From an uncultured Butyricicoccus sp. (GTDB lineage: Bacteria > Bacillota > Clostridia > Oscillospirales > Butyricicoccaceae): 7,964 bases of DNA. The translations under genes and the position numbers were made by a program. The notes beneath the pieces were generated by a model. That model ran no database searches. It was not told the DNA's origin and saw only the letters and a program-made list of their open reading frames with translations. The stretch spans positions 1 to 7,964 of the forward strand of contig USLE01000044.1 in assembly GCA_900555465.1 (NCBI GenBank). The letters run 5' to 3'. Below, in pieces: positions 1 to 4,601 of the stretch. The first letter of the stretch is position 1; each line of letters starts with the position of its first letter.

Positions 1-1542
1 GTTGCGGATAAGGTGGCCGAGATCGGGGCCGGGCTGGAAGGGTTGTCCGACTTTGATTTTGCGATCGAGTTGTCCGAGCTGACCGCGCTCGCGGGCGATT
101 CGCATACCATGATCTCGGTCGGCAGCGCAATGCAGGATTACCATCTGATCATCATGGCGCCCGACTGGTACGAGGGACACTGGGTGCTGTCCGGCGCGGA
201 AAAGGCGTATCAGGACTACATCGGGCAGGAGATCGTCTCGATAAACGGGCACAGCATGGACGAGCTGATGCAGGCGCTCGAACCCATGATCTCGTATGAC
301 AACGAGGTGCGCCTGCGCCGCCAGTTCGGCGGCATGGTGTATGTGACCGAGATTTTGCAGCACTACGGCATGGTCACGGGCGGGGAGCAGAGCCTGCCGG
401 TCGTGGTGCGCGCCGCGGACGGCGCGGAGACCACGCTGGATATGCAGGTCTATTCCGCGTCGGAGTACGCGGCGCTCGACACAGACGCCTATGTCAACGC
501 GAGCCAGCTTCGCGCGGCGGTCCCTGCGACCGAGCCGGACCGGGAAGTATACTACAAGCTGCTCGACCTTGGCGGCGGCGCGCTGTATATGCAGTACAAC
601 AGCTGCCGGGAGGACCCCGAACATCCGATGGACGAATTTGCCGCCGAGGTGGAAGCGAAGCTGGAATCGGGCGATTACACCAAATTTATCATCGACCTGC
701 GCAACAACGGCGGCGGTTCGGACGGCGTGCTGTACCCGATCACCTATCTGGCGCAGCAGTTCATTGCAAACGGCAACGCGGCCTATGTGCTGGCAGGCGA
801 GGGGACGTTTTCCTCCGCGCTGATCAACACCGTGCAGCTGAAAGATGTGGGCGCGACCTTTGTCGGCACGCCGACCGGCGGCAGCGTGGACCATTTCGGC
901 GCGGTTACCGCGTTTGAGCTGCCGAATTCGGGCATCCGCGGCCAGTATTCCAACAAATTCATCGATCTTGGCAGCTATTATCAGACGGTGTGGAACTACG
1001 GCATCGAGAGCTTCCGTCCGGATATCGAGGTCGGGCAGACGTTCGCGGACTATATGGACGGCGTGGACACGGCGGTGCAGTATATCTTGGACAGTGCGCC
1101 GGTCAGGGCCGAGCTGACCAAGCCTGCGCTCGTGTCGTCCGCGCGGGTCGTGGTGGACGGTACGCCGGTCGCGGCTGCGGCCTATGAGATCGAGGGGAAC
1201 AATTATTTCAAGCTGCGCGATCTGGCGGTCGCGTTCACCGGCACGAAAGCCGCCTTTGACGTCGCGTGGGACGGCGAGGCGCGCAAAGTGACGCTGAGCG
1301 GCGGCGCGTACACCCCGGTCGGCGGCGAGCTGGAGCCGCTCACGGGCGGCACGCAGACCGCGACCCGCGCGACGGCGGACGTGTATGTGGACGATATGCC
1401 GCTCGTCGGCAAGGCGTATGAGGTGGGTGGCAACCATTATTTCAAGCTGCGCGACCTGTGCTTTATGCTGGGCGTCAGCGTGGAGTGGGACAACAATGCA
1501 CAGACTATCGTGATCGACACCAGCAAACCGTATATCCAGTGA
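1..1542 (+). CDS. S41-family peptidase with C-terminal stalk domains (5'-partial)
   Basis: This is the 3' part of a probably secreted serine peptidase. The frame is open to the window edge, so the GTG at 13 is not taken as the start, and any signal peptide lies outside. Numbering from that GTG: a DSHT motif (His31) matches the N-terminal catalytic His region of tricorn/IRBP-type S41 enzymes. A PDZ-like stretch lies at about 70-105 (IGQEIVSING). FIIDLRNNGGG (about 222-232) is the family's conserved core, GEGTFSSA holds the likely nucleophile Ser267 (or Ser268), and GTPTGG plus RPDIEV complete the fold. The Lys of CtpA-type proteases is not seen, which favours the S41B type. Residues from about 370 hold two copies of a copper-amine-oxidase N-like (stalk) repeat, each with YFKLRDL, which in Clostridia often sits on cell-surface proteins. 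The substrate is unknown. The fold assignment is confident. Confidence 0.85.
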   Translation, partial: VADKVAEIGAGLEGLSDFDFAIELSELTALAGDSHTMISVGSAMQDYHLIIMAPDWYEGHWVLSGAEKAYQDYIGQEIVSINGHSMDELMQALEPMISYDNEVRLRRQFGGMVYVTEILQHYGMVTGGEQSLPVVVRAADGAETTLDMQVYSASEYAALDTDAYVNASQLRAAVPATEPDREVYYKLLDLGGGALYMQYNSCREDPEHPMDEFAAEVEAKLESGDYTKFIIDLRNNGGGSDGVLYPITYLAQQFIANGNAAYVLAGEGTFSSALINTVQLKDVGATFVGTPTGGSVDHFGAVTAFELPNSGIRGQYSNKFIDLGSYYQTVWNYGIESFRPDIEVGQTFADYMDGVDTAVQYILDSAPVRAELTKPALVSSARVVVDGTPVAAAAYEIEGNNYFKLRDLAVAFTGTKAAFDVAWDGEARKVTLSGGAYTPVGGELEPLTGGTQTATRATADVYVDDMPLVGKAYEVGGNHYFKLRDLCFMLGVSVEWDNNAQTIVIDTSKPYIQ

Positions 1543-1549
1543 ATGAACA

Positions 1550-1580
1550 AGCCCCTGACCGTCTGGTCAGGGGCTGTTTT
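1550..1580 (+). terminator. Intrinsic terminator of the S41 peptidase gene
   Basis: A perfect 10-bp stem (GCCCCTGACC 1551-1560 with GGTCAGGGGC 1565-1574), extended by an A-T pair, has a GTCT loop and is followed by GTTTT. It starts 8 bp after the stop codon, so the peptidase gene ends its transcript here. Confidence 0.93.
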
Positions 1581-1623
1581 CGTCCTCCACAGGGATGTGG
1601 TGGACCATGAAAGTGCCTACTGG

Positions 1624-1642
1624 TGACATCTTGTACATGTCA
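1624..1642. promoter_or_regulatory. Candidate operator 1 (TGACA-N9-TGTCA)
   Basis: This inverted repeat has TGACA at 1624-1628 and TGTCA at 1638-1642, extended by one inner T-A pair. It overlaps the weak -35 candidate at 1631. The same half-sites and spacing recur at 1677-1695. An operator for the XRE regulator encoded just downstream is inferred, not shown. Confidence 0.45.
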
Positions 1643-1661
1643 TTTGTGGCTGAAGTATAAC
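1631..1661 (+). promoter_or_regulatory. Weak candidate promoter of the XRE regulator gene
   Basis: TATAAC (1656-1661) is a good -10 match. The nearest -35-like hexamer, TTGTAC (1631-1636), matches only three positions and lies 19 bp away. CATAAT (1663-1668) is an alternative -10 with no better -35. The weak promoter between two identical dyads would suit repression or activation, but it is only a candidate. Confidence 0.3.
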
Positions 1662-1676
1662 ACATAATGAAGCTGA

Positions 1677-1695
1677 TGACAATTACTGAATGTCA
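1677..1695. promoter_or_regulatory. Candidate operator 2 (TGACA-N9-TGTCA)
   Basis: TGACA (1677-1681) and TGTCA (1691-1695) are separated by 9 nt, exactly as in the dyad at 1624-1642. The two sites are 53 bp apart start to start, close to five helical turns. This copy ends 2 bp before the GGAGG ribosome binding site (1698-1702), so a bound protein would block an elongating polymerase. Confidence 0.45.
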
Positions 1696-1709
1696 ATGGA
1701 GGCGGAGAT

Positions 1710-1973
1710 ATGTATAAAAACCGATCGGGGGATGGACGCTGCAACCTGTGCGGCAGGCGCATCGCACAGCTGCGCGGCCAGATGGAGCCGCATACTTCAC
1801 AGCGCGCGCTGGCGGACAAAATGCAGCTCGCCGGCATTGATCTGGACAAGAACGCGATCCAGCGCATCGAATGCGGCAAGCGGTTCGTGACCGATATCGA
1901 GCTGCGCGCCTTTGCCGCGGTGTTCGGCGTAACCGCGGACGAGCTGCTGCGGGATGATCCTGCTGAACCTTAA
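1710..1973 (+). CDS. XRE-family helix-turn-helix regulator
   Basis: This is an 87-residue, probably cytoplasmic DNA-binding protein. The ATG at 1710 has GGAGG (1698-1702) at 7 nt spacing. Residues about 17-81 fit an XRE/Cro-CI type HTH_3 domain: GRRIAQLRGQ, then the SQRALADKMQL helix, a short insertion (AGIDLDKN), the recognition region AIQRIECGKRFVTDIELRAFA, and the usual ending VFGVTADELL. There is nothing beyond the DNA-binding domain except an N-terminal CNLC pair (Cys11, Cys14), plus Cys55 in the domain. One CxxC pair is too few for a zinc ribbon in a monomer but could bind metal across a dimer or be redox-active; that is speculation. Two identical dyads just upstream suggest autoregulation. 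It converges with the radical SAM gene, leaving 38 bp between the stops. Its target genes are unknown. Confidence 0.85.
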   Translation: MYKNRSGDGRCNLCGRRIAQLRGQMEPHTSQRALADKMQLAGIDLDKNAIQRIECGKRFVTDIELRAFAAVFGVTADELLRDDPAEP

Positions 1974-2011
1974 AACCGACGGTTCGTGCGCGGCATCCTC
2001 CTGCGCATGGC

Positions 2012-2896
2012 TCAGAAAAAGGAGAGCTGGCCGCAGTCATATCCGCGCTGGTAGCGGCGGGTGATGTCGCGCATCTGATACAGGATGCCCGCCTCGTCGC
2101 AGGCGCGGGTGAACACCTCCCAGAGCTGACGCGCGTGCGGGCTGGCGCATTGATAGCGCGTGCCGTAGCGGGCGATGTACTTTTGTTTCAGGCCGGGAAA
2201 GGCGCGGTCGAGCTGCCGGTAAAAGTAGGCGCGCTGGCGGTCGCGCATGGTCAGGCCGAACGCGGGATAGATAAACGGCACGCCTGCCTCTTTTGCGCGG
2301 CGCACAAGCGTCAGGATATTTTGCTCGCTGTCCGTGATCCACGGGAGCACGGGCATGAGCAGGATGCAGGTGGGCAGGCCGGCGTCCGACAGGCGCGCGA
2401 GCGCGTCCAGCCGGGCGGAGGGGGCGGGCGCATGCGGCTCGATGATCCCGGCGAGCGCGTCGTCCGCCGTGGTGACGGTCAGCTTGCACAGCACGGGCGC
2501 TCCTGCGTGGATCTCGCGGAGCACGTCGGTGTCCCGGCAGATCAGGTCGCTTTTGGTGGCGATGGCCACGCCGAAGCCGTAGGCCGCAAGCAGCTCGAGC
2601 GCGTGCCGCGTGAGCTGTTCGGTGCGCTCGAACGGGTTGTACGGGTCGCTCATCGCGCCGGTGGACACCACGCCCGGCCGGGTTTTGCGGCGCAGGTCGT
2701 CGCGGATGATGCGCAGCGCGTCCTGCTTGGCGTACACGGTGTCAAAATCGTCGTTGCGGTAGCATTCTGAGCGGCTGTCGCAGTAGATGCAGCCGTGCGG
2801 GCAGCCGCGGTAGATATTCATGTTGTAGCGCGCGCCGAACCAGCCCGCGCTGTTTTTGGTGTTTGTGACAATGGTTTTCGCCGGGATGGTCTGCAT
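2012..2896 (-). CDS. SPL-family (spore photoproduct lyase-like) radical SAM protein
   Basis: This is a 294-residue radical SAM enzyme. The cluster motif CPHGCIYC (Cys32, Cys36, Cys39; CX3CX2C) would hold a [4Fe-4S] cluster that cleaves S-adenosylmethionine. The region TGAMSDPYNPFE (about 79-90) and the preceding RYNMNIYRGC fit the spore photoproduct lyase-like (SPL) family, a group wider than the true UV-repair lyase. The substrate is therefore not known, and I could not place the lyase-specific cysteine. The last five residues are QLSFF, resembling the bacterial sliding-clamp-binding motif QL(S/D)LF. Start: the ATG at 2896 is preferred over the GTG at 2905 because AAAGGCGGT (one mismatch from AAAGGAGGT, plus-strand positions 2904-2912) lies 7 nt upstream of the ATG and overlaps the GTG. 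It is divergent from the CatA-like gene and probably monocistronic. No convincing terminator is seen after its stop. Confidence 0.88.
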   Translation of the reverse strand: MQTIPAKTIVTNTKNSAGWFGARYNMNIYRGCPHGCIYCDSRSECYRNDDFDTVYAKQDALRIIRDDLRRKTRPGVVSTGAMSDPYNPFERTEQLTRHALELLAAYGFGVAIATKSDLICRDTDVLREIHAGAPVLCKLTVTTADDALAGIIEPHAPAPSARLDALARLSDAGLPTCILLMPVLPWITDSEQNILTLVRRAKEAGVPFIYPAFGLTMRDRQRAYFYRQLDRAFPGLKQKYIARYGTRYQCASPHARQLWEVFTRACDEAGILYQMRDITRRYQRGYDCGQLSFF

Positions 2897-2928
2897 GAAC
2901 GGCACCGCCTTTCCGGAGGGATGAACAT

Positions 2929-2937
2929 AGTATACCA
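2929..2937 (-). promoter_or_regulatory. Extended -10 promoter of the radical SAM gene
   Basis: Read on the minus strand this is TGGTATACT, an extended -10 (TGN plus TATACT, five of six matches). No good -35 exists at 17 bp, where the 17-bp palindrome (2946-2962) lies instead. An extended -10 can work without a -35. The leader would be only about 25 nt. Confidence 0.5.
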
Positions 2938-2945
2938 GAAAAATG

Positions 2946-2962
2946 CGGACAGCGGCTGTCCG
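2946..2962. promoter_or_regulatory. 17-bp palindrome between divergent genes, candidate operator
   Basis: CGGACAGC-G-GCTGTCCG is a perfect 8-bp inverted repeat around one central base. Three more pairs (2942-2944 with 2964-2966) follow after one mismatch. It covers the -35 position of the minus-strand promoter and lies about 26 bp upstream of a candidate plus-strand -35. The one-base centre suits a dimeric DNA-binding protein better than an RNA hairpin, although on the minus strand it is followed by CATTTTT, so a weak terminator cannot be excluded. Confidence 0.45.
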
Positions 2963-2987
2963 GATTGCAGAAGGTGCAGCGCGAGCC

Positions 2988-3016
2988 TTGCGTTGTTATG
3001 CGTCCCGTGATAGGAT
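2988..3016 (+). promoter_or_regulatory. Weak candidate promoter of the CatA-like gene
   Basis: TTGCGT (2988-2993), a 17-bp spacer and TAGGAT (3011-3016) preceded by TGA make a weak promoter with an extended -10. Transcription would start near 3023, at the edge of the ribosome binding site AGGAGGG (3024-3030), which leaves a very short leader. Confidence 0.3.
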
Positions 3017-3036
3017 GGATAAGAGGAGGGAAAAGA

Positions 3037-3678
3037 ATGCAGCCATATCATGAAATCGATATGCAGGCCTGGCCGCGCGCCATGCACTGCCAGGTGTTCC
3101 GCGACAGCCTGCTGCCGTCCTACTGTGTGACGTTTGAGTTGGATATTACGCATTTCCGGGAACAGGTGCGTGCAGAGGGATGGTCGTTCACGCTTGCGAT
3201 GACCTATGCGGCCTGCCGCTGTGCGAATGAGATTGAGGCGTTCCGCTACCGCTTTCTGGGGGATAAGGTTGTGCTGTTCGACCGGATCGACACGGCGTTC
3301 ACCTATTTGAATCCGGAAACCGAGTTATTTAAGGTGGTAAATGTGCCGCTGTGCGATACCATGCGGGAGTATGTTGCGCTCGCATCGCAGACCGCGCGGG
3401 ATCAGGACGCGTACTTCACCGGTCCGCTGGGAAATGATGTGTTCCAGTGTTCGGCCATGCCGTGGGTGCGCTACACGCATATTTCGCACACCGAATCCGG
3501 GAAAAAGGGGAACGCCACGCCGCTGTTTGACTGGGGCAAATATTTCACGCGGCACGGGCGGATGCTGTTGCCGTTTTCCGTGCAGGCGCATCACTCGTTT
3601 GTGGACGGGCTGCATGTCGGCCGGTTGACTGAGCGGCTGCAATCCTATCTCGATGGATTTGATGCGCAGAAGGACTGA
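3037..3678 (+). CDS. CatA-like O-acetyltransferase (chloramphenicol acetyltransferase family)
   Basis: This 213-residue protein has about the length of type A chloramphenicol acetyltransferases, trimeric enzymes that move acetyl from acetyl-CoA to a hydroxyl. The start is the ATG at 3037, with AGGAGGG (3024-3030) 6 nt upstream; an in-frame TTG at 2965 lacks such support. The signature HHSFVDG gives catalytic His186 and structural Asp190, corresponding to His195 and Asp199 of classical CAT. The C-terminal half, from MPWVRYTH through GKYF to GLHVGRL, follows CAT type I closely. The conserved PWVxFxS segment, whose serine (Ser148) helps catalysis, reads PWVRYTH here, so that position is His148. 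Chloramphenicol resistance is therefore not assured. Such chromosomal CatA-like proteins are common in gut Firmicutes and mostly untested. The gene appears to stand alone, followed by a terminator. Confidence 0.85.
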   Translation: MQPYHEIDMQAWPRAMHCQVFRDSLLPSYCVTFELDITHFREQVRAEGWSFTLAMTYAACRCANEIEAFRYRFLGDKVVLFDRIDTAFTYLNPETELFKVVNVPLCDTMREYVALASQTARDQDAYFTGPLGNDVFQCSAMPWVRYTHISHTESGKKGNATPLFDWGKYFTRHGRMLLPFSVQAHHSFVDGLHVGRLTERLQSYLDGFDAQKD

Positions 3679-3687
3679 AAAACACAC

Positions 3688-3723
3688 AAAATGCCGGACG
3701 CACATGATGTACGCCCGGCGTTT
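3688..3723. terminator. Terminator of the CatA-like gene, probably bidirectional
   Basis: ATGCCGG (3691-3697) pairs with CCGGCGT (3715-3721), one pair being G-U. The stem is extended outward by A-T pairs (3689-3690 with 3722-3723) and inward by CG/CG and ACA/TGT across two mismatches, with a TGA loop. The A-run on the left and T-run on the right would let it stop transcripts from either side. It begins 9 bp after the stop codon. Confidence 0.75.
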
Positions 3724-3759
3724 ATGAGAATATATAGAAGGAAGAAAGGTGTGCAGGAT

Positions 3760-3814
3760 AAAAAAAGAACGCGACTTCAGGCCGCACTGCTGCACAGCCC
3801 CGTCGCGTGTCTTT
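3760..3814 (-). terminator. Intrinsic terminator of the candidate small RNA
   Basis: On the minus strand ACGCGAC (plus 3802-3808) pairs with GTCGCGT (plus 3769-3775). After one bulged base, AGA-type pairs extend the stem outward (3767-3768 with 3810-3811). TTC and then seven T residues (3760-3766) follow. The long T-run gives the direction. Read on the plus strand the same hairpin is followed by a poorer TCTTT. Confidence 0.75.
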
Positions 3815-3872
3815 AGCAATAAATCAGAAACGGCTTTCAGCGAGATGGGATCTCAAGCTGTCCGCCGATGTT
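3760..3872 (-). ncRNA. Candidate small non-coding RNA, about 113 nt
   Basis: A self-contained minus-strand unit has a promoter (extended -10 at 3879-3887), a predicted 5' end near 3872 and an intrinsic terminator whose U-run is 3760-3766. Hairpin 1 (3831-3867) reads in RNA sense CGGC, CAGC, GAGAT, loop CCC, ATCTC, GCTG, GCCG, with a symmetric GGA/AAA internal loop and a two-base bulge. A linker of about 17 nt follows. The terminator hairpin has a 7-bp base (ACGCGAC with GTCGCGT) and an upper GGGCTG/CGGCCT stem including G-U pairs. The predicted transcript contains no ATG, so a peptide is unlikely. It lies divergent to rpsO and convergent to the CatA-like gene. I do not recognise it as 6S, SRP, tmRNA, a T-box or a riboswitch, and no minus-strand gene follows for it to control in cis. 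Confidence 0.55.
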
Positions 3873-3878
3873 GATTAA

Positions 3879-3908
3879 ATTATAGCATTCGATCACCTGT
3901 TTGGACAA
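3879..3908 (-). promoter_or_regulatory. Promoter of the candidate small RNA
   Basis: On the minus strand the -10 is a perfect TATAAT (3879-3884) preceded by TGC (3885-3887), giving an extended -10. TTGTCC (3903-3908; four of six matches) lies 18 bp upstream. The decamer ATGCTATAAT is identical to that of the DnaD-domain gene promoter at 6832. Confidence 0.65.
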
Positions 3909-3930
3909 GGTGAAAATCCGACAAAATCCC

Positions 3931-3959
3931 GTTCACAATTTGTTCATAATTGGTCAATT
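3931..3959. repeat. Tandem 11-bp near-repeats and dyad between divergent promoters
   Basis: GTTCACAATTT (3931-3941) and GTTCATAATTG (3942-3952) are adjacent copies differing at two positions, in step with one helical turn. A degenerate third (GTCAATT) follows. The second and third together form the inverted repeat AATTG-GT-CAATT (3948-3959). The AT-rich spacer lies upstream of both the small RNA and rpsO promoters. Regulator binding is possible, but low complexity could explain it. Confidence 0.35.
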
Positions 3960-4021
3960 CGACAAAGGGTACAGGAAAAAGTGCTCTTTTGCGGTAAAAT
4001 GAACAAAAAAATAGAAATTGC

Positions 4022-4050
4022 TTTACAAATTCGTGAGAACGTGTTATCAT
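4022..4050 (+). promoter_or_regulatory. Promoter of rpsO
   Basis: TTTACA (4022-4027), a 17-bp spacer and TATCAT (4045-4050) preceded by TGT give a strong housekeeping-type promoter with an extended -10. The A-rich stretch at about 3996-4017, including a run of seven A, sits where an UP element would contact the polymerase alpha subunits, as expected for a ribosomal protein gene. Transcription would start near 4057. Confidence 0.8.
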
Positions 4051-4056
4051 AAATTG

Positions 4057-4186
4057 TGCTTTCGCCCCCTGCTTAGCTGGCGGGAATACCGGCCGCGTCC
4101 CTACCGCGTCCATTTCACCAAGCCGCAGCCCGGCATGCGGGTCTGAAAAGCCGAAAAACAATATTTATATGAAAGGTGAAGCAATC
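4057..4186 (+). promoter_or_regulatory. rpsO leader, candidate S15 autoregulatory RNA
   Basis: The predicted 130-nt leader is structured. Stem A is GCTGG (4076-4080) with CCGGC (4089-4093). An 8-base direct repeat CCGCGTCC follows (4093-4100 and 4104-4111). Stem B is CAGCCCG (4126-4132) with CGGG-T-CTG (4138-4145), one bulged U and loop GCATG. TTCACC (4114-4119) is exactly complementary to GGTGAA (4175-4180), which contains the rpsO ribosome binding site, so a long-range helix enclosing stem B could hide it. S15 is known to repress its own mRNA through structurally different leaders in different bacteria. That this is such an element is inferred. Confidence 0.5.
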
Positions 4187-4453
4187 ATGATCCGTAAGGA
4201 AGACAAGACTGCCGTTATTGAGGCAAACCGCACCCACGCGACCGACACCGGTTCTCCGGAGGTCCAGATCGCCATCCTGACCGCGCGCATTCAGGAGCTC
4301 ACTGAGCACCTCAAGGTCCACAAGAAGGACAACCACTCCCGCCGCGGCCTGCTCAAGATGGTCGGCCAGCGCCGTTCCATGCTGGCGTACCTCCAGAAGA
4401 AGGACATCAACCGCTACCGTGCGCTGATCGCCAAGCTCGGCATCCGTAAGTAA
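4187..4453 (+). CDS. rpsO: 30S ribosomal protein S15
   Basis: S15 is a primary binding protein of the small subunit. It contacts the three-way junction of helices 20-22 of 16S rRNA and later forms a bridge to the large subunit. The 88-residue product has the normal length, and the family core is intact: [16 protein letters not shown] (about 20-35), [23 protein letters not shown] (about 41-63) and the basic end LGIRK. The rRNA-contacting His41, Asp48 and Ser51 are present; residue 49, usually His in HKKDHHSRR, is Asn here. The start is the ATG at 4187, with AAAGGTG (4172-4178) 8 nt upstream. An in-frame ATG at 4169 would place the ribosome binding site inside the coding region and add six residues absent from S15. 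pnp follows, the usual partner in many bacteria, with a terminator between them. Confidence 0.97.
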   Translation: MIRKEDKTAVIEANRTHATDTGSPEVQIAILTARIQELTEHLKVHKKDNHSRRGLLKMVGQRRSMLAYLQKKDINRYRALIAKLGIRK

Positions 4454-4464
4454 GATAAACAAAG

Positions 4465-4503
4465 GAATAGGGGGGCAGTCTGCTCCCCTATTCGTGTTTT
4501 GTT
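4465..4503 (+). terminator. Intrinsic terminator between rpsO and pnp
   Basis: A 13-bp stem (4465-4477 with 4481-4493, one G-U pair) with a GTC loop is followed by GTGTTTTGTT. It should stop much of the rpsO transcript. pnp has no evident promoter after it, so partial read-through, or a promoter inside rpsO, would set pnp expression. Confidence 0.88.
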
Positions 4504-4506
4504 AGT

Positions 4507-4601
4507 GGAAGGCGGCCAAAGCGCTTTTTAGCAGTTGAAGGAGCGGGGAAACCAGCGTTCCCCCTTGCTTCAAGTGCTAAAAAAGTGATGCGCCGCCCTC
4601 C
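4507..4601 (+). promoter_or_regulatory. Long double-stranded hairpin in the pnp leader
   Basis: An outer stem pairs GGCGGC (4511-4516) with GCCGCC (4592-4597), with three further pairs outside one mismatch. An internal loop separates it from a long inner stem (4524-4550 with 4558-4585) of about 24 pairs, with one bulge and three or four mismatches, capped by a 7-nt loop (4551-4557). No T-run follows, so it is not a terminator. The pnp ribosome binding site starts 9 nt later. In E. coli, RNase III cuts a long pnp leader stem and PNPase then represses its own mRNA. This hairpin has the same position and shape; use of the mechanism here is inferred. Confidence 0.7.

Larger units (their letters stand above)
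3679..4186. other. 508-bp intergenic region without a protein gene
   Basis: In order it holds the terminator of the CatA-like gene (3688-3723), a short plain stretch, the candidate minus-strand small RNA (about 3760-3872) with its promoter (3879-3908), an AT-rich spacer with near-repeats (3931-3959), the rpsO promoter (4022-4050) and the rpsO leader. No open frame here has a ribosome binding site and family resemblance. Confidence 0.8.

Noticed and set aside
13..15. GTG as the start of the S41 peptidase
   Set aside because: The frame is open to the window edge with no ribosome binding site visible, and the family has more sequence before the DSHT motif.
1978..2011. Terminator between the convergent XRE and radical SAM genes
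   Set aside because: Only an 11-bp palindrome with a one-base centre (AACCGACGGTT) and a 5-bp stem are seen, with short T-runs. This is too weak to call.
2135..2770. 211-codon open frame on the plus strand inside the radical SAM gene
   Set aside because: It is antisense to a well-supported enzyme, has no ribosome binding site and is of biased composition.
3325..3819. 164-codon minus-strand open frame overlapping the CatA-like gene end and the small RNA
   Set aside because: It runs antisense through a conserved enzyme and two terminator hairpins, and its product looks like a shadow.
3880..4161. 93-codon open frame on the minus strand between the small RNA and rpsO
   Set aside because: It overlaps the rpsO promoter and leader and the small RNA promoter, and it has no ribosome binding site or recognisable domain.
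4169..4171. Upstream in-frame ATG as the rpsO start
   Set aside because: The AAAGGTG site at 4172-4178 lies downstream of it and is spaced correctly for the ATG at 4187, which gives the standard S15 N-terminus.
3679..4186. tRNA, riboswitch or T-box in the long intergenic region
   Set aside because: No cloverleaf or TTCGA-type T-arm, and no T-box or riboswitch core that I recognise, was found. The hairpins fit a small RNA, terminators and an S15-type leader better.
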